Shown: positions 1 through 6,728, counted from the first letter of the stretch. The stretch is 6,993 bases of DNA from JBOFDP01 sp051647125 (GCA_051647125.1 JBOFDP010000043.1:1-6993), one strand, 5' to 3'. Numbers and translations are program-made. The notes: generated by a model not told the origin, from the letters alone.

Positions 1-286
1 ATATCAATATATGCTAATTTGTTGGGGTTCATTTCTTGTTGATGGAGGGTTATTATCTCTTAGATAATAACCCTCCATCAACAGCAGGATGCAAAGTTGT
101 TACTCTCCCTATGAGTATCTCTGGGAAGCCCATAAATTCATTAATTTCAAGGGTAGAAATACCCGCTGCTTCCAAAATTTCCTGAGTGCCTCCGGTAGAA
201 ATAATTTGATACTGGAAGGTATGCAATCTCTTAGCAAAATCTATAATACCTGTCTTATCGCTAACACTAATTAGTACCCTTTTCAT
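1..286 (-). pseudogene. purH: 5' part of purH (AICAR transformylase/IMP cyclohydrolase), frameshifted, partial at window edge
   Basis: PurH catalyses the last two steps of de novo IMP synthesis; its N-terminal MGS-like domain is the IMP cyclohydrolase. The ATG at 286-284 opens a 77-residue reading frame with clear family signatures: LISVSDKTG (residues 5-13), STGGT (30-34), GFPEIL (53-58) and LHPAVDGGLLSKR (65-77). It stops at TAA (55-53). PurH normally exceeds 500 residues, so this is only the start of the gene. After the stop, another frame (plus-strand 44 down to 1) reads HQQEMNPNKLAYID. This fits the family's next segment (DNxxHxxxM...ID) with correct spacing, so homology continues after a net frame change. 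The motif RVKTLHP reads RVTTLHP, replacing a conserved active-site lysine, and the usual HPxxH has D at the second His. No Shine-Dalgarno is seen. The sequence resembles the widespread Firmicutes-like form rather than the usual Bacteroidota form (from memory). The indels could be sequencing errors, but the substitutions also favour decay. Confidence 0.8.
37..83. repeat. Perfect 22-bp inverted repeat with 3-nt loop inside purH
   Basis: Positions 37-58 are exactly complementary to 62-83, with loop CTT at 59-61. All 22 pairs are Watson-Crick, including a GC-richer core (44-49 with 71-76). It overlaps the premature stop of purH and the frame disruption. Neither arm ends in a T-run on either strand, so it does not look like an intrinsic terminator. 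It is best explained as a mutation-generated palindrome within coding sequence, or as an assembly artefact. Confidence 0.9.
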
Positions 287-451
287 AATTATAAAAAATA
301 TAAACCAGAAATATACTAGAAGATTAATAATACTAAAAAAGTCTATAAGAATTAAGTTATAACCCTTATTAAAGTATCTATTTTCTCAATAATTATATTT
401 TATACAATATCTTACTTTCTTCATTTTAAACTTTTAATTATAAAAAATCAC

Positions 452-459
452 TATTTTTG
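452..459 (+). promoter_or_regulatory. Candidate Bacteroidota -7 box for the muiA-like/ung operon
   Basis: TATTTTTG matches the Bacteroidota sigma-ABfr consensus TAnnTTTG at every fixed position and ends 21 nt before the ATG at 481. The start site would be near 465, leaving a short A/T-rich leader. No convincing -33 TTTG is seen about 20 nt upstream; the region there is TTTTAAAC. The divergent purH gene has only a one-mismatch candidate, TATTTCTG at 313-306 on the minus strand. Chance matches are possible in sequence this AT-rich. Confidence 0.4.
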
Positions 460-480
460 TTGACATAAATTAAATATTTT

Positions 481-2052
481 ATGACGAAATTATTCTTATT
501 GGCTATCATAACCCTAATCTCTATGCATTATGCATTATCTCAAAAAGAAGTGCCTTCTAACATTGAAAAAGTAACCGTTTATCTGAATGGTGCACAAATT
601 ACGAGAGTGGCTAAAGTAGAGCTAAATGCAGGAAAAAATATTTTATTATTTAAAGGATTGCCTTCTGTATTAAATAAAAAAAATTTACAAGCTATGGCTA
701 CAGGAGGCGACGATGTACTTTTATTAGGCGTAACTACTACATTAAATTATATTAATAGGCAACAAAATTCTCCTGAAATAATAGCTCTAGAAAAAAAAAG
801 AAATCAGTTAAAAGATACCACCCTAAGAAATCAAAAAATGATAGATGTACTTGTTGAAGAAAAATCTATGATATTAGATAACAAATCTATAAAAGGTAAT
901 AATAATGGTGTGGTACTTAATGACCTAAAACAAATAGCTGACTTTTTTAAAGACAGACTTACTAGTATAGAACTCAAAATTTTAAGTTACCAAAAGAAAC
1001 AAAAAATGCTTAAAAACATATTACAAGATATAGATAAACAATTAAAATTATATACTACCCAACAACCTACCAATGAAGTAGAAGTGATATTGAATAGTAA
1101 GAAAAAAATAAATACTCAGATTACCTTACAATATATCGTTTCGGATGTAGCTTGGAGTCCTACTTATGACATACGTATTCATAATATTAGTGATCCTTTG
1201 CAACTTATATATAAAGCCCAAGTACAACAAAATACCGGAGAAGACTGGAATAATGTATTACTCACTTTTTCTACTGCTAATCCTACTATTAGCAATGTCC
1301 AACCTGCTCTTAATCCTGAATATGTAAATTTTAATTCTCCCCGCCCTCTTCTTGATCAAGCTAGTTATATGAAAGTGAACCAAGAAGTGTCTCACGAACG
1401 TTTGGCGAATTATCAAATAGCAAGCGTAAACCCAAATAATGAAAATGAAATTAATATGTCAATAAAAGTAGATATTCCTTATTCCATCCCCTCTAATAAT
1501 AAAATTTATGATATAAGTATGATACAATATAAAATACCTACTACCTATAAATATAGCTGTATACCCAAACTTGCAGACTATGCTTACCTTATTGCCAATA
1601 TTCCAAACTCCTCTGATTATCGATTACTTAAAGGAGAAGCCAACATATTTTTTAAAAATATGTTTTATGGAAATACGCATCTTAATAATTCTATTTCTGA
1701 TACCATGCACCTTTCTGTGGGTAGAGATAACGAGATTATAATAGAGAGAAAAGAACTTAAGAATTTTAATGATAAAAAACTCATCGGTTCTACTCAATCA
1801 CAACAAAAAGTATATGAAATAACCATTAGAAATAATAAAAAAATTGATATTAATATTACAGTAGAAGATCAATATCCTATTTCCCAAAAGGGAGATATTA
1901 AAGTGTTTGATTTACATATTCCCAATGCGACAGAAGACAATACCACAGGCAAAATAATTTGGAACTTACAACTTAAACCGAATACCACTCAAACTATTCA
2001 ATGGGGCTATACTCTCAAATTTCCAAAAGATAAAACCATTATCATAAGGTAA
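481..2052 (+). CDS. Secreted MuiA-family protein with DUF4140 and DUF4139 domains
   Basis: This 523-residue protein is probably periplasmic or surface-exposed. Residues 1-20 form a signal peptide (Lys3, hydrophobic core LFLLAIITLISM, likely cleavage near ALS-QK). Residues about 27-90 resemble DUF4140 (VTVYLNGAQITR, a GKN turn, LLFKGLP). Residues about 98-192 are rich in Lys, Gln, Leu and Ile and look like a coiled coil. Residues about 210-523 match DUF4139, with the signatures SDVAWSPTYDIR (221-232), NTGEDWNNVLLTFSTANP (251-268) and VEDQYPIS (461-468). Many Bacteroidota relatives are longer, with an additional carboxypeptidase-regulatory-like insert in the middle; here the segment at about 270-320 is short. 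The family is named after a mucoidy inhibitor of Azotobacter, but its biochemical role is unknown. The leader is pure A/T without Shine-Dalgarno, as usual for Bacteroidota. The gene lies 13 bp before ung and is probably cotranscribed with it. Confidence 0.85.
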   Translation: MTKLFLLAIITLISMHYALSQKEVPSNIEKVTVYLNGAQITRVAKVELNAGKNILLFKGLPSVLNKKNLQAMATGGDDVLLLGVTTTLNYINRQQNSPEIIALEKKRNQLKDTTLRNQKMIDVLVEEKSMILDNKSIKGNNNGVVLNDLKQIADFFKDRLTSIELKILSYQKKQKMLKNILQDIDKQLKLYTTQQPTNEVEVILNSKKKINTQITLQYIVSDVAWSPTYDIRIHNISDPLQLIYKAQVQQNTGEDWNNVLLTFSTANPTISNVQPALNPEYVNFNSPRPLLDQASYMKVNQEVSHERLANYQIASVNPNNENEINMSIKVDIPYSIPSNNKIYDISMIQYKIPTTYKYSCIPKLADYAYLIANIPNSSDYRLLKGEANIFFKNMFYGNTHLNNSISDTMHLSVGRDNEIIIERKELKNFNDKKLIGSTQSQQKVYEITIRNNKKIDINITVEDQYPISQKGDIKVFDLHIPNATEDNTTGKIIWNLQLKPNTTQTIQWGYTLKFPKDKTIIIR

Positions 2053-2065
2053 CTATTTACATATT

Positions 2066-2737
2066 ATGGAAGTACAGATAGAAGCTTCATGGAAAATAGT
2101 CTTAGCAAAAGAATTTGAGAAACCTTATTTTAAAAAGATTGTTGCATTTCTAAAGCAAGAAAAACAAGCCGGAGAAATTATTTATCCAAAAGGGAGTAAT
2201 ATCTTCCATGCTTTTGAGAAATCCCCTTTTTCTAATGTTAAGGTAGTGATTTTGGGGCAAGATCCTTATCATGGCATCGGGCAAGCTCATGGACTTAGTT
2301 TCTCTGTTCCTCAGGGAATAGAGAGTCCTCCTTCATTAATCAATATATTTAAAGAATTAAAGGAGGATCTTCAAATACCAATACCCACACATGGCAACCT
2401 TGAAACATGGGCTTTGCAGGGTATCCTTTTGCTCAATGCTACACTCACCGTAAAAGCTCATCAAGCATCTAGCCATACACACATAGGTTGGCAAATATTT
2501 ACCGACAAAGTAATACAAACACTTAGTGAAGAAAAAAAACATCTGGTATTTATATTATGGGGAAATTATGCTAAACAAAAAACATCTTTAATAGACCCCA
2601 CAAAACATTTAATTCTCACAGCAGCTCATCCATCACCTTTATCGGCATATAATGGATTTTTTGGGTGTAAACATTTTTCTACAACTAACAAATACTTATC
2701 ACAACACAATATATCGCCTATTGCTTGGGATATATAA
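2066..2737 (+). CDS. ung: Uracil-DNA glycosylase (family 1, Ung)
   Basis: Ung removes uracil from DNA by hydrolysing the N-glycosidic bond, starting base-excision repair of deaminated cytosine or misincorporated dUMP. The 223-residue length is normal for the family. All diagnostic motifs are intact: the water-activating loop GQDPYHG (64-70, catalytic Asp66), the uracil-stacking Phe in GLSFSVP (76-82, Phe79), the uracil-recognising Asn in LLLNATLTV (121-129, Asn124), and the DNA-intercalating loop HPSPLSA (188-194, His188). The Trp-rich N-terminus and the PPSL stretch (88-91) are also typical. It starts 13 bp after the MuiA-like stop codon without a visible promoter, which implies cotranscription. 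No Shine-Dalgarno is present. It should be a functional cytoplasmic enzyme; nothing suggests decay. Confidence 0.97.
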   Translation: MEVQIEASWKIVLAKEFEKPYFKKIVAFLKQEKQAGEIIYPKGSNIFHAFEKSPFSNVKVVILGQDPYHGIGQAHGLSFSVPQGIESPPSLINIFKELKEDLQIPIPTHGNLETWALQGILLLNATLTVKAHQASSHTHIGWQIFTDKVIQTLSEEKKHLVFILWGNYAKQKTSLIDPTKHLILTAAHPSPLSAYNGFFGCKHFSTTNKYLSQHNISPIAWDI

Positions 2738-2741
2738 AAAC

Positions 2742-2770
2742 AATGGAACGTAGATAAACTATGTTCCATT
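2742..2770. terminator. Hairpin between convergent ung and outer-membrane receptor genes
   Basis: Positions 2742-2753 pair with 2759-2770 around a 5-nt loop (ATAAA). The stem has 12 positions, with one G-T pair at 2750/2762 (G-U in plus-strand RNA). Read on the minus strand the stem is followed by GTTTTTATA, a terminator-like U-tract, so it best terminates the receptor gene. On the plus strand it is followed only by a short T stretch. It fills most of the 44-bp gap between the two stop codons. Confidence 0.65.
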
Positions 2771-2781
2771 TAAACCTTATA

Positions 2782-5706
2782 TTACATACCCATCATCCCT
2801 CCACCTACTCCACCAGCACTATCCTCCATATCATTATTTTTTGAACTATTACCATGAGCCTTACCAAAACGATAGGAAAAAGATATACTCACATAAAAAG
2901 GATTAAATCTAAGACGAGAATATTGAGTAAAGCCATTGCCTTGTATAAATGTTTGAGCATACCTTGTTCCTATAATATCTGAAGCTTTAAGTGTAATAGA
3001 CAAGGGTTTTAGATAATTATTTTTTACCTTATAAAAACTTTTCCTTATAGCTACATCTACTCCATAATAAGGATATATATATCCTTGTGAAGTATTGATT
3101 ATATTAAACATAAAAAAACCTTGGGATTGTGCATTTCCTGGTGCGGAGAGTCTTCTTGAATAATAATCTCCTATCACTTGAAAACTCCATGCCTTAGGCA
3201 AACTAAAATCCATTGCCAATTTGGCGTAATAACTCCATTGATTGGTATGACTCCCTAAAACCTGATTTGTTAATATAAACTGTGGGTCTGTAACTATACG
3301 ACTATAATATATATTCATAGAAGGTTGGATACTAAACCAAGAAAAAGGTTGTACATGAGGCGCTATTTCTATACCACTAATTATAGCATATTGTGCATTT
3401 GCATAACTGGTAATAAACACAGGCGTAGTAGCACCACTCAATAATGCAGAATATTGATAATTCACAATAAAATCTTTTGTATAATTAGCATAAAAAGAAA
3501 TTAATAGCATGTGTGCATTCCCGCTATTTCCTTTGATTTCTTTACTATAATTTAGTTCAGCATAATGACTAAAAGCAGACTTTAAATTTGGATTCCCTTG
3601 TATGATATTAAGCGAATCCAAATAATTAATATAAGGATTGAGTTGCATAAAAGAAGGACGTGTAACTCTTCTAGTATAATTGAGTTGTATTTCTTGCAAT
3701 GAATGAGCCATCTTATAACTCAAAAATATGCTTGGATACAAAACATCTAAGGGCTTAAAATAATTGGTATAATATGATACCGTATTTTCGGAAGCATCTG
3801 TTACTTTAGCATGATTAAAAAATAACTCAGCTCTCAACCCTACTTGATAACTAAATACATTATGGTGTTTTAGAGCTATCTGATGACTAAAGCTCGTATA
3901 AGCCGCATATACCTGTTGTAAATCAACAAAATTATTTTTAAAAGGTAAATATTCTGTAGTAGGAGGATTGTCCACACCTTGAAATACATTAGTACGTTCA
4001 TTAATATAAGTTTCTTGTGCCACAAATCCCGTTGATATTTCCATATTAGAAAATATAGGATTTACATAATCCATTTGTATACGAACTCTATTATGATCAT
4101 TATCAGAACCACTTCTTTGGAAATATTCTCCTGTCAAAAAATTATTAGATTGTTGAATATTATTCCATTGTTGCTGATGCAATAATGTAGGTTTTCTTAC
4201 AATGCCTCCATAAAAAGAAATATTGAATGTTAATTTTTCTCCTTTTTTAGAAAACAAATGTTCAAAATCAACATTGCCTGTGGGCATTGCCATCAAACCT
4301 TGAGTATACCCATTACGATATATAGATTGTTGGAAGGTAGCAGTATTATTTACTATTGTATTTTCAATCATGTTTTGATTGGTATATTGTTGGAAACTAC
4401 GCACATTATAAGATGCTGCAATACTTAAAGTAGAACGAGGAGTAAGATATATATCCAAAGAGGGTCTTATATTAAATACATTAGTATTTATATGTGTTCC
4501 ATCTTCTTTCTGTATAATATCTTCAAATATATTTTTTCTTTCTGTAGTTCCTGCAATATTAGTACGTTTCATCAATCCATACAATGAAATATTAAATACT
4601 ATTTTTTTATTACTCACACTAAAACTACCCCCGCCAACAGGTAAACCAAAACGATCAATACCCAATCTTACTACACCAAAATATCCAGTTTTTTCTTTAT
4701 TCCGTTTTTTTGTAAGTATATTAATAATCCCTGTGGAGAAGGAAGCATCATACTTAGAGGAAGGATTAGTCATAAGTTCTACCTTAGCTATTATCTCCGA
4801 AGAAATCATATCAAGTGTTAAATCTGTAGGTTTGCCATCCAAATAAATTTGAGGCATAGCATTCCTTAATAATACATTTCCATTGACATCAACAGTCAAC
4901 GACGGTATATTTTTCATCACCTCTATACCAGTAGCATTTTCTGCCAAAGGCATATCCGATACGGTATATACTTTTCTGTCAATGGCTATATCCACCTTAC
5001 TTTTATTGCTACTTACTACTATTTCTTGTAGTTGATGATGATGCCCTTCTTGAACTTCTGCTACTAAAGATTTTAACACAATATCTCCAACATCTATAAT
5101 TTTATCATTTTCTTTTTTCTGCATCATATCTAATTCCATTTCCGTATTATCCATATCCATCAAATCCATCATGCCTATCATACGTTTATGATCATTATCC
5201 TGAATCTTTTCCTGAAAATTAAATTTCACAGGCATACTAAAAGTATCATATCCAAAAACACTAACCAAAACCCTATACGAAGAAGGTTCCCAAAAATCTG
5301 TTTTGGGAATATTTGTGAGATTATAACATGAGTGATTTGGAGTATCTCCACTCTTATTCATATCATCAGGTAGGACTGATAACATTGAGGTATCTAAATA
5401 CACCTTCTCAATAATGAAATGACCTGTTTTATCAGTAAATACACCTTGTAAAATACTATCTTTTGAATGCTCTAAAGAAACAACTAATTTAACAGAAGCA
5501 TAAGCAATAGGTTTTTTAGTATTTGCATTAAGAATCCTACCATACAAATTATATGTAGGTAAAATATCCTGTAATTGATTATTTTTCATTGCATTATGAT
5601 CATGATGTCTATGATGTTCATGTTGAGCAAACAATATTGATATGGTAAAAAAAATGAGTATAATAAATAATTGTTTTTGATATGCATATATATTACTGAT
5701 GAACAT
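2782..5706 (-). CDS. Outer-membrane beta-barrel (TonB-receptor-like) protein with His- and Met-rich periplasmic part
   Basis: The frame is open from 5787 (1001 residues), but I place the start at the ATG at 5706 (974 residues). It directly precedes a normal signal peptide (MFISNIYAYQKQ, then core LFIILIFFTISILFA), whereas the upstream start adds 27 residues that fit no leader. Numbering from 5706: residues 29-37 are a His cluster (HEHHRHHDH); about 53-155 form a carboxypeptidase-regulatory-like beta-sandwich (LYGRILNANTKKPIAYASV ... VFGY) with an unusual internal insert; 176-195 are Met/Asp-rich; 222-224 are HHH; about 240-335 form a plug-like domain (GIEVMKNIPSLTVDVNGNV, IYLDGKP, NPSSKYDASFSTGIINILTKK); the rest is a barrel of the OMP_b-brl_3 type ending VSISFSYRFG, followed by a tail ending GGGMMGM. 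No clear TonB box is visible. Family members are receptor-like transporters of mostly unknown substrate. The metal-ligand-rich segments and the Cys-rich upstream neighbour suggest a metal or metal-chelate substrate, possibly copper; this is inference. Confidence 0.85.
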   Translation of the reverse strand: MFISNIYAYQKQLFIILIFFTISILFAQHEHHRHHDHNAMKNNQLQDILPTYNLYGRILNANTKKPIAYASVKLVVSLEHSKDSILQGVFTDKTGHFIIEKVYLDTSMLSVLPDDMNKSGDTPNHSCYNLTNIPKTDFWEPSSYRVLVSVFGYDTFSMPVKFNFQEKIQDNDHKRMIGMMDLMDMDNTEMELDMMQKKENDKIIDVGDIVLKSLVAEVQEGHHHQLQEIVVSSNKSKVDIAIDRKVYTVSDMPLAENATGIEVMKNIPSLTVDVNGNVLLRNAMPQIYLDGKPTDLTLDMISSEIIAKVELMTNPSSKYDASFSTGIINILTKKRNKEKTGYFGVVRLGIDRFGLPVGGGSFSVSNKKIVFNISLYGLMKRTNIAGTTERKNIFEDIIQKEDGTHINTNVFNIRPSLDIYLTPRSTLSIAASYNVRSFQQYTNQNMIENTIVNNTATFQQSIYRNGYTQGLMAMPTGNVDFEHLFSKKGEKLTFNISFYGGIVRKPTLLHQQQWNNIQQSNNFLTGEYFQRSGSDNDHNRVRIQMDYVNPIFSNMEISTGFVAQETYINERTNVFQGVDNPPTTEYLPFKNNFVDLQQVYAAYTSFSHQIALKHHNVFSYQVGLRAELFFNHAKVTDASENTVSYYTNYFKPLDVLYPSIFLSYKMAHSLQEIQLNYTRRVTRPSFMQLNPYINYLDSLNIIQGNPNLKSAFSHYAELNYSKEIKGNSGNAHMLLISFYANYTKDFIVNYQYSALLSGATTPVFITSYANAQYAIISGIEIAPHVQPFSWFSIQPSMNIYYSRIVTDPQFILTNQVLGSHTNQWSYYAKLAMDFSLPKAWSFQVIGDYYSRRLSAPGNAQSQGFFMFNIINTSQGYIYPYYGVDVAIRKSFYKVKNNYLKPLSITLKASDIIGTRYAQTFIQGNGFTQYSRLRFNPFYVSISFSYRFGKAHGNSSKNNDMEDSAGGVGGGMMGM

Positions 5707-5825
5707 AGCATAATGTGTTATATAAAATTTGAAAACTAACATTTTTAGATTTTTTAGATAAGTTAATAAATTGATAAATATCTCCACTTTATACCATAAA
5801 AAGGGAGTATCATTAAAGTAAAATA

Positions 5826-6200
5826 TTAACCATCTATTTTAGGCAAAAGCCACATGTCAAGATATACCAATGAAGGCTTTTTATCATCAGTAAGAATATA
5901 ATTTAAAGATAATGATACTTGGAAGTTTGTTGCACTGTCTACATATTGCATGTAGGTAGACGTAGTAGATAAAAAATTAATACATAAACAAGGATTACTT
6001 TTTTGATCGCAATTTTTACTAGTCTTATTATCTGCTGAAGGATAATGCTTTTTATCCTTTTTTGAACAACACTTTTTATGTTCTTTAATTTGTGAACAAC
6101 AACTCATTTTATAACTATTTGTCATTGCAAATACTTCATTAGAAAATAGATTCATTGCTATGAAAGAAATAGATAATATAAAATAAAATAATTTTATCAC
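5826..6200 (-). CDS. Small exported Cys-rich protein (resembles DUF6660/HYC_CC_PP-type Bacteroidota proteins)
   Basis: The frame has no ATG before its signal peptide. The open frame can start at TTG 6209 (127 residues) or GTG 6200 (124 residues). I prefer GTG because it gives a compact leader (MIKLFYFILSISFIAMNLF, likely cleavage after EVFA), and because the TTG overlaps a promoter-like box. The first in-frame ATG (6155) would cut away most of the leader. The mature protein is short and basic, with SCC, KCCSKKDKKH, NCDQ and NPCLC motifs, then a Thr/Ser-rich stretch and an ending LDMWLLPKIDG. This layout (signal peptide, paired Cys, a W-x-x-PKI end) recalls small Bacteroidota proteins of the DUF6660 or HYC_CC_PP kind, often encoded beside TonB-type receptors; this is from memory and not tested. 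The Cys pairs could bind a soft metal or form disulfides. It lies 119 bp upstream of the preferred receptor start in the same orientation. Confidence 0.65.
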   Translation of the reverse strand: MIKLFYFILSISFIAMNLFSNEVFAMTNSYKMSCCSQIKEHKKCCSKKDKKHYPSADNKTSKNCDQKSNPCLCINFLSTTSTYMQYVDSATNFQVSLSLNYILTDDKKPSLVYLDMWLLPKIDG

Positions 6201-6206
6201 TATTAG

Positions 6207-6214
6207 CAAATTTA
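6207..6214 (-). promoter_or_regulatory. Candidate Bacteroidota -7 box before the Cys-rich protein gene
   Basis: On the minus strand this reads TAAATTTG, a full match to TAnnTTTG. Transcription would start around 6201-6199, at or next to the GTG at 6200, so a leaderless message is possible. No -33 TTTG is seen at the usual distance upstream. If real, it excludes TTG 6209 as the start codon. A chance match cannot be excluded in AT-rich DNA. Confidence 0.35.
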
Positions 6215-6339
6215 CATAAAGATAAGTGAAATGATTATTAATTTTATTTATTAGACCATATATTATAAAAATTACACTATTTATATTACAAAATAAAAAT
6301 CATATGCTACAAATAAAAGGTTGTGAATAGAAGTATTTT

Positions 6340-6570
6340 TTATTGTCTTTCTTTTTTGATATAGCGAATATGATAAAAAATATTAATGCCAATAATAATA
6401 GCATTAGCAATAGCCACAGGGTAAGCACTTTTACAAATAGAATACACAACAAATAAAAAGCATGCTATAGAGTTAACCAACCTCATTTTAGGTGGACTAT
6501 ACTGAAAAACAAATGAAATCACCAGTAAAAACATAGCTACATAACCCATCACTTCTATCATCATATCCAT
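6340..6570 (-). CDS. Small three-helix inner-membrane protein, YgjV-like
   Basis: This is a 76-residue hydrophobic protein with three predicted membrane segments, roughly residues 6-24 (VMGYVAMFLLVISFVF), 31-47 (LVNSIACFLFVVYSICK) and 49-68 (AYPVAIANAIIIGINIFYHI), followed by a positively charged tail (RYIKKERQ), which suggests a cytoplasmic C-terminus. The pattern of GY near the start, KMRLVNSIACFLFVVYS and YPVAIANAII resembles small YgjV-like membrane proteins. Bacteroidota relatives are sometimes misannotated as uroporphyrinogen decarboxylase; I recall this and could not search it. The function is unknown. Starts at Met1, Met3 or Met4 are all possible; an in-frame TAA lies 6 nt before the ATG at 6570, so the gene cannot extend further upstream. 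It is in the same orientation as its neighbours but 130 bp or more from each, so operon membership is uncertain. Confidence 0.6.
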   Translation of the reverse strand: MDMMIEVMGYVAMFLLVISFVFQYSPPKMRLVNSIACFLFVVYSICKSAYPVAIANAIIIGINIFYHIRYIKKERQ

Positions 6571-6576
6571 ATCTTT

Positions 6577-6680
6577 TTATTTAAGTTTTCTTATTTCTTC
6601 TTTTATTTCTTGAATTACATGTTCATTAACAATAATTTTTTATTATCTTTTTTGGTTCTCTTTTGTCCATTTATCTAAAA
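6577..6680 (-). other. Intergenic stretch with possible coding relic
   Basis: Between the fusion deaminase stop and the YgjV-like start (6571-6728) there is no intact gene. One minus-strand frame reads LDKWTKENQKR, hits two tandem TAA stops, then continues VNEHVIQEIKEEIRKLK to a TAA 6 nt before the next gene. A second frame offers the 14-residue MDKREPKKIIKNYC from ATG 6670. Two runs of exactly six A (minus strand; T-runs 6636-6641 and 6648-6653 on plus) lie at the junction. One extra A in each run would join MDKREPKK to the downstream tail. It may be a decayed small gene, homopolymer errors, or chance. A weak A/T hairpin near 6700-6718 could follow the deaminase gene. Confidence 0.25.
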
Positions 6681-6728
6681 CTATTTAGCTACAAAATACT
6701 TTATTTGAATAAAAGGTAGTTATATTTT

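Noticed and set aside
37..83. Intrinsic terminator or attenuator
   Set aside because: The hairpin is strong but neither strand has a following T-run, and it lies inside a purH reading frame rather than after a gene.
89..274. A 61-residue plus-strand reading frame
   Set aside because: It lies antisense inside the purH fragment and shows no recognisable family features or leader.
53..286. A complete 77-residue stand-alone protein on the minus strand
   Set aside because: It is the start of PurH and recognisable PurH sequence continues in another frame past its stop, so it is a truncated fragment rather than a small gene.
460..465. TTGACA resembling an Escherichia coli -35 box
   Set aside because: A -10 element at normal spacing would fall inside the coding sequence, and Bacteroidota promoters use TTTG/TAnnTTTG; the overlapping TATTTTTG is the better candidate.
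2357..2542. A 61-residue minus-strand reading frame
   Set aside because: It is the antisense shadow of ung, whose motifs are all intact in the sense frame.
6340..6570. SemiSWEET-type sugar transporter for the three-helix protein
   Set aside because: It has three helices and similar length, but I see no convincing PQ-loop motif at the expected place; the YgjV-like pattern fits better.
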